Assembly: GCF_017355935.1 (NCBI RefSeq) | Contig: NZ_JAFIQT010000007.1 | Coordinates: 248,001-312,000 of the forward strand | Origin: Telluribacter humicola | GTDB taxonomy: Bacteria > Bacteroidota > Bacteroidia > Cytophagales > Spirosomataceae | Length of the DNA: 64,000 nucleotides | Direction: 5' to 3' | Shown here: positions 16,489 through 27,009 of the stretch, piece by piece | Numbering within the stretch: the first letter of the stretch is position 1 | Layout of the letters: every line of letters starts with the position of its first letter | Notes under the pieces: model-generated | Told to the model about the DNA's origin: nothing | What the model saw: only the letters and a program-made list of their open reading frames with translations | The model's database searches: none | Program-made: the position numbers and the translations under genes

Positions 16489-16537
16489 CAAATATAAATC
16501 TATTTTTCAAACAATTTACATTACTGTTTGAAAAATA
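16489..16537 (-). promoter_or_regulatory. Promoter -7 box and TetR operator
   Basis: TATTTTTCAAACA (16501-16513) and TGTTTGAAAAATA (16525-16537) form a perfect 13-bp inverted repeat with an 11-base spacer. On the minus strand TATATTTG (16496-16489) fits the -7 consensus. The repeat therefore covers the region just upstream of the -7 box, where a bound repressor would block polymerase. The divergent esterase gene at 16629 may also feel it. Confidence 0.75.
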
Positions 16538-16628
16538 AAATAAACAGGCCATTATGCCTGCCATTTAGCGAGCGACATAACAGTCAGCAGGTTATAGTAG
16601 TTAATACCCACAGCACCTCCCTGCTTCT

Positions 16629-18644
16629 ATGGCCTATCCTATACGCTCTTTCTTACTATGCATTCTTATAAGCCACAATCTGCTGGCTCAGCTCGTTATT
16701 ACCTTTCCCACTGAGCGTATTGTACTCCAGCGCGATCCTAACCGGAATATTCAGATTCCAGTGTCAGGATTCGCTTTTCTGCCCTTCGACCGCGTAGAGG
16801 CACGACTGGTTACCATAGAGGGCAGCCTGCCGGTAAGCGAAGGCTGGACCTTACTGGCTACCCGTCCCCAGCAGGGAAGCTTCACCGGCTCCCTGTCGGC
16901 TCAGGGCGGATGGTATCGTCTTGAAGTAAGAGGAATTATGAACGACCAGCCGGTAGACACCGTGCGGGTCAATCAGGTAGGAGTAGGTGAAGTGTTTATG
17001 ATTTCGGGCAACTCCAACGCGATGGGGCTGCCCAACCTGGGAGCAAAGAGTGCTTCTGACCAGGTGCTCAGCTTCAACGCCCTCAATAAGTACCTCGACT
17101 ACTCCGATTTTATACTGAAAGCGCCGGACCAGCCTATGCGGCATCCGGTATTCACTCCCCTGACTGCTACTGACAGCATATATCCCGGTGGTGAGTCGGC
17201 CTGGTACTGGGGCGAACTGGGTAGCCTGTTGTCGGAGCGGCTGCAGGTACCGGTCTTATTCACAAATGCAGCCTGGCCCGCTGCCAATTCGGAAAACTGG
17301 CGCGAAGCCGCCGAAGGAAAGAATACACTGAATATCTATGTAGGCAAAAACTGGCCCAACCAACAACCCTACACCAACCTGCGCAATACCCTCAACTACT
17401 TTCACTCCTGGCTGGGAATCAGGTCGGTGCTGTGGTCGCACGGTGAAAATGACGCCGCCCACCTGAAAATAGCGCAGGACAGGTACTATAACAACATGCG
17501 ATACCTGATCCGGAGATCACGCGAGGACTTTGGGGCTAACGTAAACTGGGTAATAGCCCAGGCTACCATCAGCAACAACCTGAACACTCCCTACGAGCCC
17601 GTAGTCAACGCACAGAAACAGTTGGCCGCGACTCCCGGTCTGAACGTACGGCTCGGACCGGATACAGACCTCATCCAGGTACCTCGTCCCCAGCACGGCC
17701 ATTATGAAAATGTCCATAGAGGTACACAGGGACTCACCGAAGTAGCACAGGCCTGGAGCAACAACCTGACGGATCAGTATTTCCAGCAAACTACCCCTAT
17801 ACTACCACGGGGCTTTGTGCACACAGGAGTAGTGCCGGCGGCTGCCCCGCCCGGCAGTAACTTTTTGATCTCTTACCGGATCGAGAGAAATCTACCGACT
17901 GATAGCCGGGTACAGGCCGAGCTTATAGCCGAAGATGGCAGGTACGTAGCCACGGTTGGATACGGCAGCAACAGTCCGCTCACTATAAGCCTGCCTGATA
18001 CGCTTACCAGCCGGAAGTACTACCTCAGAGTGGTAGTGCAGCAGCCCCGGCTGGTGGGAAGCCTGTCAGAGGCCCTGCTGGTAGACCGAACACTAGCCTC
18101 TCCGCAGTATATCCGCCGCCTCACGGCCTACCCTACCGCTACGGAGGTAACACTGTACTGGCTGGTGGCCATTGACACTCAGCGCCGCAGCATGACTGTA
18201 CAGAAAAGCCTGGACCGGGAAACCTACGTCGATATAGGGCCGGTGAACACGGAGCCGGATAATCAAAACCCCAGGCTGTATTCATTCGTAGATCCTGATC
18301 CTGACGAGCAGACGGCGTACTACCGGATCAAGACCGAGAGCCAATCGGGACAGGTCTACTACTCTCCGGCGGTGGCTATATTCCGGGGTGACGCTCCGCG
18401 CCTGTTTACCGTTTTCCCGAATCCGGCTCCAGTTGGCCCCGTTTATCTGCGAACCGACGAGGCCGAGCAATTCGCAGCTGAGTTGATCAGTCAGCAGGGC
18501 CACTCTTTCCCGGTCCGGACACGCTCCAGTGGGGTCATTGGCTTATCCATTATTGAACCGGTTACATTCATGAACCCAGGGGTATATACGTTGAAAGTAG
18601 TACATGATTCATACATCTATACCCAGCTTATTGTGTTATTTTGA
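16629..18644 (+). CDS. Secreted SGNH-type esterase with type IX sorting domain
   Basis: A 671-residue protein with signal peptide (to about LLAQ, residue 21). The sialate O-acetylesterase-like SGNH domain is seen as GEVFMISGNSNAMG (Ser129 in G-N-S-N; the family usually has G-Q-S-N), LWSHGEND, and a late VHRGTQGL with the catalytic-type His. A beta-rich middle follows, then a C-terminal region starting FTVFPNPAPVGPVYL and ending YTQLIVLF, matching a type A C-terminal sorting domain. It is thus a probable type IX secretion cargo that removes acyl groups from glycans; the substrate is inferred from the family only. Confidence 0.75.
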   Translation: MAYPIRSFLLCILISHNLLAQLVITFPTERIVLQRDPNRNIQIPVSGFAFLPFDRVEARLVTIEGSLPVSEGWTLLATRPQQGSFTGSLSAQGGWYRLEVRGIMNDQPVDTVRVNQVGVGEVFMISGNSNAMGLPNLGAKSASDQVLSFNALNKYLDYSDFILKAPDQPMRHPVFTPLTATDSIYPGGESAWYWGELGSLLSERLQVPVLFTNAAWPAANSENWREAAEGKNTLNIYVGKNWPNQQPYTNLRNTLNYFHSWLGIRSVLWSHGENDAAHLKIAQDRYYNNMRYLIRRSREDFGANVNWVIAQATISNNLNTPYEPVVNAQKQLAATPGLNVRLGPDTDLIQVPRPQHGHYENVHRGTQGLTEVAQAWSNNLTDQYFQQTTPILPRGFVHTGVVPAAAPPGSNFLISYRIERNLPTDSRVQAELIAEDGRYVATVGYGSNSPLTISLPDTLTSRKYYLRVVVQQPRLVGSLSEALLVDRTLASPQYIRRLTAYPTATEVTLYWLVAIDTQRRSMTVQKSLDRETYVDIGPVNTEPDNQNPRLYSFVDPDPDEQTAYYRIKTESQSGQVYYSPAVAIFRGDAPRLFTVFPNPAPVGPVYLRTDEAEQFAAELISQQGHSFPVRTRSSGVIGLSIIEPVTFMNPGVYTLKVVHDSYIYTQLIVLF

Positions 18645-18717
18645 CAGATTAAGCACCTGCAAGTATACTCAATAACCAAAGTTGGCTACAATTATTCCTG
18701 TCACTGATACCTCCGAT

Positions 18718-18758
18718 AACAGAAAAGCGGAAGGGGTTCGCCCTTCCGCTTTTCTGTT
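18718..18758. terminator. Bidirectional terminator
   Basis: An 18-bp perfect stem: arms 18718-18735 and 18741-18758, core AGAAAAGCGGAAGGG, 5-base loop GTTCG. Placed between the convergent esterase and anti-sigma genes, it can serve both strands. Confidence 0.9.
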
Positions 18759-18780
18759 GTATACGTTTATATAAGCTATC

Positions 18781-19584
18781 CTACACGTTGCCCATCACAT
18801 ACATCTGCTCAAGAGTAGGATTAGGACTGCCTCCCTCCTTCTCGAGAGTAATGGCAAAGGCTGCCGCACCGGGCTGTGTAGCTTTCATTTTTAATATTTT
18901 ACCACCAAACTCCGGATCCAGCACCCCCATATCCACTGGGGTACCATTTACAATACTCCACAGTTGGTACTGCCGGTTAGCGGGTGGAGCGGGCAGATTC
19001 TGTACATCCAGTAATACTTCATTAGTACTCTGGTTCCAGAAGGCTACTACACTGCTCTCCGGCGACTTCTCTACGCCCGCCATCCTCACCACCTTGTAGT
19101 CAGGGTTGCGGTACAGACTGGCCAGATTTTGTTGGTAGGCCGACTCGTTTCTGACGGCTTCTATCTCAGCGGCAAGCGTCTCGTTTTGCTCCCGGTACGC
19201 CGACATCTGGTAGAAGGCCCAGCCAAACAAGACCGCCAGTAGCACGGATGCCGCTACGGCTAGTGTGCCCCAGAGTGGGCGGGTCGTGGCGGTGCCGGTA
19301 CCGATAGGTACTACGGTACTCCCGTTATCCTCCACTGGTTCCACCTGCTCAGGTACAGGACCAAATTTCATTTGATCGAATATCTTTCCCTTCAGATGAG
19401 CTGGTGGAGGAGTCTGGTGTTCAAGCGCATAACTTTCCATCGCCTGCTCCAGCTTCAACAGTTCGCTCTTTACTTCGGGATATATTTTAGACAAGCACTC
19501 CACTTCCTGCTTTTCCTGCGATGAAACGGTACCGAGCACGTATTCTTCCAAAATGCCTGACTCTATGTAGGCCTGAATATTCAT
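18781..19584 (-). CDS. Anti-sigma factor, RskA family
   Basis: A 267-residue inner-membrane protein. Residues 1-75 form a cytoplasmic anti-sigma domain without a zinc His-Cys-Cys motif; residues about 104-126 are a transmembrane helix (GTLAVAASVLLAVLFGWAFY); the outer part holds the RskA C-terminal domain (NRQYQLWSIVNGTPVDMGVL). RskA proteins hold SigK-type sigma factors and are degraded on signal. The start overlaps the sigma gene by four bases, as expected for a translationally coupled pair. Confidence 0.88.
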   Translation of the reverse strand: MNIQAYIESGILEEYVLGTVSSQEKQEVECLSKIYPEVKSELLKLEQAMESYALEHQTPPPAHLKGKIFDQMKFGPVPEQVEPVEDNGSTVVPIGTGTATTRPLWGTLAVAASVLLAVLFGWAFYQMSAYREQNETLAAEIEAVRNESAYQQNLASLYRNPDYKVVRMAGVEKSPESSVVAFWNQSTNEVLLDVQNLPAPPANRQYQLWSIVNGTPVDMGVLDPEFGGKILKMKATQPGAAAFAITLEKEGGSPNPTLEQMYVMGNV

Positions 19585-20126
19585 ACTGAAAAATAATTTT
19601 TAAGATCTTGTAACGCTGTCCGGATTCGTGACTTTACCGTACCTAATGGTATACGTAGCTGTTCAGATACTTCTTCCTGGGTGTATCCCTGGAAGTATAC
19701 CAGATCCACCAGTATCTTTCGTTCCGGCTTCAGTTTTTCTACCAGGGACTTCAGATCCATCGTAGATGGAGAAGGTTGATAACTAGCATGTTGCTCCGCT
19801 CGATCAAGATTATCCTGTATATCATCAAATCCAGGCTTTCTGCCTTCTGCTCTTACCGCATCTATACTGGTATTACGAGCTATATTCAGCATCCACGTAA
19901 ATAGCCTGCCCTTATCGGGATTGTACGAAGAGATACTTCTCCATATTTTCAAAAAAGCCTCCTGCATAACATCTTCGGCTTTTTCATCATCACGTACAAT
20001 TTTGCTGATTACATTATACAGGGCTCCAGAATAATGATCATAGAGATACTCGAAAGCTGCCTGCTCATTTCTTTTCAGCGAAGCAACCAGCTCGTCTTCG
20101 TTGTATTTTTGTTTTGGGGTCGCCAA
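19581..20126 (-). CDS. ECF RNA polymerase sigma factor, SigK-like
   Basis: A 181-residue ECF sigma factor. Region 2 (about residues 25-95: YDHYSGALYNVISKIV, EDVMQEAFLKIWRS, FTWMLNIARNTSID) and region 4 (about 125-178: ERKILVDLVYFQGYTQEEV, GTVKSRIRTALQDL) are intact. The start codon is TTG: an in-frame TAA lies five codons upstream and no Met occurs before about residue 54. It is coupled to the RskA-type anti-sigma gene downstream. A fasciclin pseudogene precedes it on the same strand. Confidence 0.9.
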   Translation of the reverse strand: MATPKQKYNEDELVASLKRNEQAAFEYLYDHYSGALYNVISKIVRDDEKAEDVMQEAFLKIWRSISSYNPDKGRLFTWMLNIARNTSIDAVRAEGRKPGFDDIQDNLDRAEQHASYQPSPSTMDLKSLVEKLKPERKILVDLVYFQGYTQEEVSEQLRIPLGTVKSRIRTALQDLKNYFSV

Positions 20127-20319
20127 GGTTGCTTTTTGTTATAATTTTACCTTTCGGCAAGCTAAACAAAATTTGTTCAAGGCTTTATAATTACTTACCA
20201 AATTAATATAAAATAGTACGAGCAAACACCCATTCCTTCTGGACTTTACCCATGTAACCAACAGTCAAAAAATTACGTTCTATGTCTAGTGAAGAAGTTA
20301 CCTACCGATATATCCAGAC

Positions 20320-20531
20320 TCAACTGGAAAGCAGTACCGTATCAATGGAGTGGATGACTCCGTTGGACTAATACACATCGCAGATGTTTACACTAGTAGC
20401 ATTATTTTCTTTCTTATCTACCACGATCACATTACGATCTCCGTCCATCCGGGCCTTGAAGGTACCAGACTAAGCGTGTGCCTGTATTACTAATCCTGCC
20501 AGCGCACAATCAAGCGTTTTAACTTTTTAAT
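20320..20531 (-). pseudogene. Fasciclin (FAS1) domain protein remnant
   Basis: Minus-strand translation gives a signal-peptide-like start (K-K-L-K-R-L-I-V, then after a one-base shift ALAGLVIQAHA), a TAG, and then SGTFKARMDGDRNVIVVDKK, ATSVNICDVY, a second TAG, and SNGVIHSIDTVLLSS with a natural TGA. The second part is the C-terminal third of a FAS1 domain; the first two-thirds are missing. Both TAG codons stand where Gln (CAG) is normal, and the start is ATT. It therefore looks like an internally deleted, nonsense-mutated gene. The flanks 20127-20319 and 20532-20713 show nothing else I can support. Confidence 0.75.
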
Positions 20532-20713
20532 ACTAATTTTTATCTGGTTTACTTTGTAATGATACTTACGCTCATTGTGTCACTACAGATTAAGTCACAA
20601 CCCGATTTTACGGAATATTTTTTGTGCCTCAACTTTTCAGGAGCCGGGAGGAGCGCTCATGTGGCTAAAAATGCTTTATTTGTAATTTGCCTCTTTATAG
20701 GTCTTCTCATCAG

Positions 20714-22000
<1,287 letters not shown>

Positions 22001-22023
22001 CTACTATTTATCATTTTGAATAC

Positions 22024-22056
22024 TACCCTGAGACGCCGGCGTCTCAGGGTATTTTT
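22024..22056 (+). terminator. Intrinsic terminator of the amidohydrolase gene
   Basis: A 28-base perfect palindrome (22024-22051, arm TACCCTGAGACGCC) followed by TTTTT, 23 bases after the stop. Confidence 0.9.
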
Positions 22057-22145
22057 ATACAATAGCAGGAAAAGCTTGCAATACTGCCATCCAGACTCCT
22101 TAAATTAGCCACATCAAAGGCTATTTCTCTAAACCCTCTCCCTTT

Positions 22146-23468
22146 ATGACTTCCGAACGCATCGGCAACTACCGCTGGCGGATTGTTATGCTTCTTTTTG
22201 CGGCCACTACCATCAACTACATTGATCGTAACGTACTATCCTTTACCATGATAGACGACGACTTCAAGCGGGAGATGATCGGACTGGCACCGGGTCAACC
22301 CATTACGGTCGCTGATAACATACTTTATAAGGAGTGGATGGGGTATGTTGATTCGGCTTTTAAGTGGGCTTACGCCATCGGCTACGTACTGGCCGGCTGG
22401 CTGATCGACCGTATAGGTACCCGCCGTGGGTATGCCATATCCATGTTTATCTGGAGTATCGCCGGTATACTCAATGCCTTTGTTGGTTCGGTACGTACGA
22501 TGAGCATGACCCGCTTTATGCTGGGACTGGGTGAATCGGGCAACTTTCCCTCCGCCATCAAGACCGTAGCCGAATGGTTTCCCAAGCGCGAACGCTCCTT
22601 TGCCAACGGGATATTCAATGCCGGTACCAACGTAGGTATTATAGTTACGGCCCTCACCGTCCCCTGGATGACGCTCAACTACGGCTGGCGTACGTCCTTT
22701 ATCGTGACTGGTTTGCTGGGCTTTGTGATGCTGGCCATCTGGTGGACTACCTACCGTCGCCCCGCCAAGCACCCCCACGTTACCCAGGCCGAACTTGACT
22801 ACATCAACAGCGATCAGGAAACAGTACCCTTCAAGCGTATTCCCTGGGCTAAGCTACTGACCTACCGCCAGACCTGGGCCTTCGCCCTGGGCAAGTTCAT
22901 GACTGACCCGGTGTGGTGGTTCTACCTGACCTGGCTGCCCGACTTCTTTAACAGCAACGAAGCCCTGGATCAGAAGCTGGACCTGAAAAGCATCGGTATC
23001 CCCTTCCTGATCATCTATCTGGTATCGGATGCGGGTAGTATCTTCTTTGGATGGCTGTCGACGAAGTTTATCCAGATGGGCTGGTCCATCAACCGGGCCC
23101 GCAAGACCACCATGCTTATCTGCGCCATCTGTGTATTCCCGATATTTATCGCCTCTACTACTAACAACATATACATAGCCGTGGCCCTGATCTCATTGGC
23201 TACGTCGGCGCATCAGGGATGGTCGGCCAATATGTACACCTTCGCTTCAGACCTGTTCCCCCGGCAGGCGGTAGCTTCTGTGACGGGTATCGGCGGTATG
23301 TGCGGAGCCATTGGTGGCGCCCTGTTTGCGGCCGTGACGGGTATCATTATCGGGCGCGTCGGGTACCAGCCCCTGTTCATCATTGCGAGTGGTACCTACA
23401 TCGTGGCGCTGGCGATTATTCATTTTATCGTACCGCAGATGCAGCCTGCTAATGTAGAGGATGTGTAA
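22146..23468 (+). CDS. MFS transporter, ACS family (hexuronate/galactonate-like)
   Basis: A 440-residue twelve-helix major facilitator. The opening NYRWRIVMLLFAATTINYID-R is the usual start of anion:cation symporters such as ExuT and DgoT; the LIDRIGTRRGY loop between helices 2 and 3 and GLGESGNFPSAIK in helix 4-5 also fit. Family members import hexuronates, galactonate or similar sugar acids with protons. It lies upstream of an outer-membrane protein gene and a GntP permease, which supports sugar acid use, but the substrate is inferred. Confidence 0.85.
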   Translation: MTSERIGNYRWRIVMLLFAATTINYIDRNVLSFTMIDDDFKREMIGLAPGQPITVADNILYKEWMGYVDSAFKWAYAIGYVLAGWLIDRIGTRRGYAISMFIWSIAGILNAFVGSVRTMSMTRFMLGLGESGNFPSAIKTVAEWFPKRERSFANGIFNAGTNVGIIVTALTVPWMTLNYGWRTSFIVTGLLGFVMLAIWWTTYRRPAKHPHVTQAELDYINSDQETVPFKRIPWAKLLTYRQTWAFALGKFMTDPVWWFYLTWLPDFFNSNEALDQKLDLKSIGIPFLIIYLVSDAGSIFFGWLSTKFIQMGWSINRARKTTMLICAICVFPIFIASTTNNIYIAVALISLATSAHQGWSANMYTFASDLFPRQAVASVTGIGGMCGAIGGALFAAVTGIIIGRVGYQPLFIIASGTYIVALAIIHFIVPQMQPANVEDV

Positions 23469-23479
23469 GAGACTTTCAA

Positions 23480-23547
23480 TGACCAATAAGCAGTGACCAG
23501 TGACCAATAAGGAGTGACTAATGAGCATTGTGAGTAGTGAGCATTGA
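23480..23547 (+). repeat. Degenerate short tandem repeat after the MFS gene
   Basis: Units of TGACCAATAAG, TGACCAG, TGACTAATGAG and TGAGTAGTGAGCATTGAG follow each other, starting 11 bases after the MFS stop. The core GCAGTGACCAGTGACCA (23490-23506) is found again, perfectly, next to the sprA stop at 52750-52766, in the same orientation relative to the gene it follows. Confidence 0.7.
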
Positions 23548-23592
23548 GTTAGGTTTTTGTACCCATACTATTAATTAACCACACCCTCTACT

Positions 23593-24411
23593 ATGGCTCG
23601 GATTTTGACCAGCCTTACAGTCCTGCTCCTCATGCAGAGCTGGACTCATCTCATATGGGCCCAGGATGAATACTTCAGTACACAGCCTGGCAAATCAAAG
23701 CCCAATCATAGTTCGATACTGGGGCGGGTACATAGTCACTATTACGTCCGGTTAGAAGGCTCAACTACTCAGATCCGGTCACACCTTTCCGGCGATGAGT
23801 TTTACTCTCCCTATCCTTTTGGCTTTAACTTCAAAGGCGGGCTTATCTCCGGCTTTAACTACCGGAATAAGTGGGAGATAGAATCAGGTATCAAACGAAT
23901 GGGTATCTATACTACCTACAGCTTTGATTTACACAAATCATTGGGTGCATCTCCGGGCGACGGAACGTCGTATAGGCTGCGTGTTACTTACTGGCACATT
24001 CCGGTGGTCCTAAAAGTAGTTCTGTGGCAACTCAGGAAAAACATGACTGCTATGGCTACGCTGGGGGCAGGTTACAGCTGGGAGGGAGACAATGGAATTA
24101 AAATGATAGGCCCCAACATGTCCCGAAACGGCAGAGGGCTGCCTAACGGTACAATGCTCTACTATACTACAACCGACAATCACACCCATTCATCAAGCTT
24201 TTTCTCGGGCGAAACCGGTTTGGAGTTCAACTGGTACTTTATCCGAAAACTAGGTTTGACGGCCTCCGTGAAGCGTCTATTTGGCCCTGATAATTTGCTT
24301 CGTTTAGATAGTAAATTAGTAGATGATGCGCAAGGCACTACTTACCAGGTCAAAACACAGGCAGGAGCCAACGGTACCAGTGTAATGGCCGGACTGAGGT
24401 ATCGCTTTTGA
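23593..24411 (+). CDS. Outer-membrane beta-barrel protein
   Basis: A 272-residue protein with signal peptide (MARILTSLTVLLLMQSW...WAQ). The remainder alternates aromatic and polar residues and ends in GLRYRF, a terminal Phe strand typical of outer-membrane barrels. Strands such as GFNFKGGLISGFNYRNKWEI and SGETGLEFNWYFIRKLGLTA fit the PorT/outer-membrane beta-barrel fold of Bacteroidota. I recognise no specific function. The GntP permease gene starts 36 bases later, so they could be one unit. Confidence 0.7.
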   Translation: MARILTSLTVLLLMQSWTHLIWAQDEYFSTQPGKSKPNHSSILGRVHSHYYVRLEGSTTQIRSHLSGDEFYSPYPFGFNFKGGLISGFNYRNKWEIESGIKRMGIYTTYSFDLHKSLGASPGDGTSYRLRVTYWHIPVVLKVVLWQLRKNMTAMATLGAGYSWEGDNGIKMIGPNMSRNGRGLPNGTMLYYTTTDNHTHSSSFFSGETGLEFNWYFIRKLGLTASVKRLFGPDNLLRLDSKLVDDAQGTTYQVKTQAGANGTSVMAGLRYRF

Positions 24412-24447
24412 TTAAACCTATAAACTCTTTCCATCCAATTTTCCTAC

Positions 24448-25773
24448 ATGTACCTGATCATCGTTGTCCTACTGAGTATCCTGTTTATTGTAGTGGGCAC
24501 CGCCCGGTTCAAGCAGCATCCCCTACTGCTGCTGCTACTGGCGGCCCTGGGTGTGGGACTGGCTACCGGCCACCCCGCTCCCGAACTGATTAAAACGATC
24601 GGCAGGGGCTTTGGTGACTTACTGGGAGCCATTGGGTTGGTAGTAGTACTTGGGAGTGTAGTAGGGGTAGTACTGGAGCAGTCGGGCGCGGCGCAACGCA
24701 TTGCCGACGCGGTACTCCGGCTGTTCAGCGAGAAACGTCCGGCCCTGGCCATGGCCTCCATAGGTGCCGTAGTGGGCATACCCGTATTCTGTGACTCGGG
24801 ATTTATCATCCTCTCCAAGCTGAGCCAGCACGTGGCCCGGCGTACGGGAGTAAGTCCGGCGGTCACGTCACTGGGACTAGCCGGCGGCCTGTACACGACG
24901 CATACCCTGGTACCTCCTACACCCGGACCTATTGCGGCCGCGGGCAATCTGGGCGCGGAGCCTTATCTGGGCTTAGTAATTGGTTTAGGTCTTATCATTA
25001 CGATTCCCAACATCCTGCTGATTACCTGGTGGGCCCGGCGCGCCGGTAGCTCGCTGATTCCATCATTACCGAAGAAAGATACGGCCGAAACCACTCCCCA
25101 TCTGCCCTCTCTTTCGACCTCCATGACTCCTATTCTGGTTCCTCTGCTACTCATTACGGTGGCTTCATTTGGTAGTCTGTTAGGGCTGGCCGGGTCATTA
25201 ACCAGGGTAGTTTACTTTCTGGGTAATCCGCTCGTAGCTCTCCTGCTGGCAGTATTTTTCTGCATTCCGCTCCTTCGCCATTCTACAAAAAGTACTTTAT
25301 TCCAAGCAATCTCGGAAGGAATTATTCAGGCGGGTCCCATTCTGGTACTTACGGGAGCCGGTGGCGCCTTTGGCGCGGTACTGAAAGCTACCTCACTGGC
25401 AGAGGTAGTGAGCGGCTGGTTGGGTGGTGAAGCTCTCAGTGGAGTGGGCCTACTCCTCTTTGCGTTCTGTACCGCGGCCTTTCTCAAAACCGCCCAAGGC
25501 TCTACCACCTCATCGCTGGTTATTACCTCCTCCCTTCTGGCTCCGTTTGCCGTACAGGCAGGCTTTGATACCGGTATAGAGCTGGCCTTGCTGGTAGCCG
25601 CTGTGGGTAGCGGAGGTATGGTAGCTTCCCATGCCAATGACTCGTACTTCTGGGTCGTATCGCAGTTTAGTGGCCTCAACAGCCGCGATGCCTACCGTAG
25701 CTTTACGGTACAGACCTTCCTGCAGGGCCTGGTTAGCATCACAATGGTCCTGCTCCTGTATCTGTTCTTATAA
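24448..25773 (+). CDS. GntP family gluconate-type permease
   Basis: A 441-residue membrane protein with 12-14 helices. GntP signatures are seen: VVGIPVFCDSGFIILSKLS about residue 110, THTLVPPTPGPIAAAGNLGA about 150, and TAAFLKTAQGSTTSSLVITS about 345. These transporters take up gluconate or related sugar acids with protons. It lies between an outer-membrane protein gene and a Gfo/Idh oxidoreductase gene. Gluconate fits with the PQQ sugar dehydrogenase fusion at 30.9 kb, which could make aldonates in the periplasm; that link is inference. Confidence 0.9.
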   Translation: MYLIIVVLLSILFIVVGTARFKQHPLLLLLLAALGVGLATGHPAPELIKTIGRGFGDLLGAIGLVVVLGSVVGVVLEQSGAAQRIADAVLRLFSEKRPALAMASIGAVVGIPVFCDSGFIILSKLSQHVARRTGVSPAVTSLGLAGGLYTTHTLVPPTPGPIAAAGNLGAEPYLGLVIGLGLIITIPNILLITWWARRAGSSLIPSLPKKDTAETTPHLPSLSTSMTPILVPLLLITVASFGSLLGLAGSLTRVVYFLGNPLVALLLAVFFCIPLLRHSTKSTLFQAISEGIIQAGPILVLTGAGGAFGAVLKATSLAEVVSGWLGGEALSGVGLLLFAFCTAAFLKTAQGSTTSSLVITSSLLAPFAVQAGFDTGIELALLVAAVGSGGMVASHANDSYFWVVSQFSGLNSRDAYRSFTVQTFLQGLVSITMVLLLYLFL

Positions 25774-25883
25774 GCAGAGGACATTCGGCCACTCAACCTT
25801 CCCGCAAAGTTTCTTATGTTAGAAAGTAATTTTACTATCGCCTATTCTTTATTATCTCTGAACCAATCAACACATACTTTTAT

Positions 25884-27005
25884 ATGTTTACCCGTCGCGA
25901 CTTTTTACAGAACCTTACTATGGGTGTAGGCTTCACAGCCGTAGCCCAAAGTCTTATTTCACCTGCTGCTGCCTCTCCTGTCCTTTCTAATACAAAGCCT
26001 GCCCAAAAGCTTCGCGTAGCCATTATGGGTTTGGGCAGTTATGGTACCCGTGTGGCCGAGGCCATGGAAAAATGTGAACTAGCCGAGCTGACAGGTATTA
26101 TCACCGGCACACCGGCCAAGGCCGAAGCCTGGAAGAAGAAGTACAACATCCCCGACAAAAATATCTACAACTACAATACCGTCAGCCAGATCAAAAACAA
26201 TTCAGACATTGACGTAGTGTACGTGATCACGCCTAACTCGCTGCACCACAAGCACGTGATACAGGTAGCCAATGCCGGCAAACACGTAATCTGCGAAAAG
26301 CCCGTAGCCGACAATGCCAAACAGGCCCGCGAAATGATTGCTGCCTGCAACAAAGCTGGTGTAAAGTTCTACGTTGGGTACCGACTCCACTTTGAGCCCC
26401 ACACCCGTGAACTGATTCGCATGCGCGAAGCCGGTGAGTTTGGTAAAGTGATGTTTATGGAAAATGGTTCAGGTTTCAAAATCGGTGACCCTACTCAGTG
26501 GCGCCTCAAGCAGGAATTGGCGGGAGGTGGCGCCCTGATGGACGTTGGTATCTACTGCATCAATGGAGCACGCTATGGAACGGGTGAAGAACCTACCTGG
26601 GTAACAGCGCAGGAAGTAAAGACAGATCCGGTCAAATTTAAAGAAGTAGATGAAACGATGACCTTTCAGCTGGGCTTCCCGAGCGGAGCCATTGCCAACT
26701 GCTCTACTACCTACAACTTCAATGGTCTGGGAGGCCTGAGACTGATTGGAAGTAGCGGATTTGCCGAATTAGATCCGGCATTTGGCTATGGTCCCATCAA
26801 GGGAGTGACCCATAAAGGGCCTATGAACCAGCCCATAGTAACGCACCAGACCGCTCAGATGGATGGCCTGGCCGACTGTATCCTGAACAACAAGCCCGAC
26901 CCGAATATGACCGGGGTTGAAGGACTAAAAGATATGCTGGTAATTGACGCGATCTACGAGTCGGTCCGTCAGGGCGGCAAGAAGATTATGATTGGTAAGG
27001 TGTAA
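25884..27005 (+). CDS. Gfo/Idh/MocA family oxidoreductase with Tat-like signal
   Basis: A 373-residue NAD(P)-dependent oxidoreductase. The N-terminus has a twin-arginine motif (TRRDFLQNLTMGVG) and a hydrophobic stretch, so it is probably exported to the periplasm, like glucose-fructose oxidoreductase. The Rossmann motif GLGSYG lies near residue 51, and the family hallmark CEKPVADN near residue 136. LMDVGIYCINGARY is typical of the C-terminal domain. It would act on a sugar or keto-sugar. It ends 4 bases from the convergent gldF stop. Confidence 0.88.
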   Translation: MFTRRDFLQNLTMGVGFTAVAQSLISPAAASPVLSNTKPAQKLRVAIMGLGSYGTRVAEAMEKCELAELTGIITGTPAKAEAWKKKYNIPDKNIYNYNTVSQIKNNSDIDVVYVITPNSLHHKHVIQVANAGKHVICEKPVADNAKQAREMIAACNKAGVKFYVGYRLHFEPHTRELIRMREAGEFGKVMFMENGSGFKIGDPTQWRLKQELAGGGALMDVGIYCINGARYGTGEEPTWVTAQEVKTDPVKFKEVDETMTFQLGFPSGAIANCSTTYNFNGLGGLRLIGSSGFAELDPAFGYGPIKGVTHKGPMNQPIVTHQTAQMDGLADCILNNKPDPNMTGVEGLKDMLVIDAIYESVRQGGKKIMIGKV

Positions 27006-27009
27006 TCCC

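Noticed and set aside
23480-23547. CRISPR-like repeat
   Set aside because: The units are short, unequal and not separated by unique spacers; no cas genes are present.
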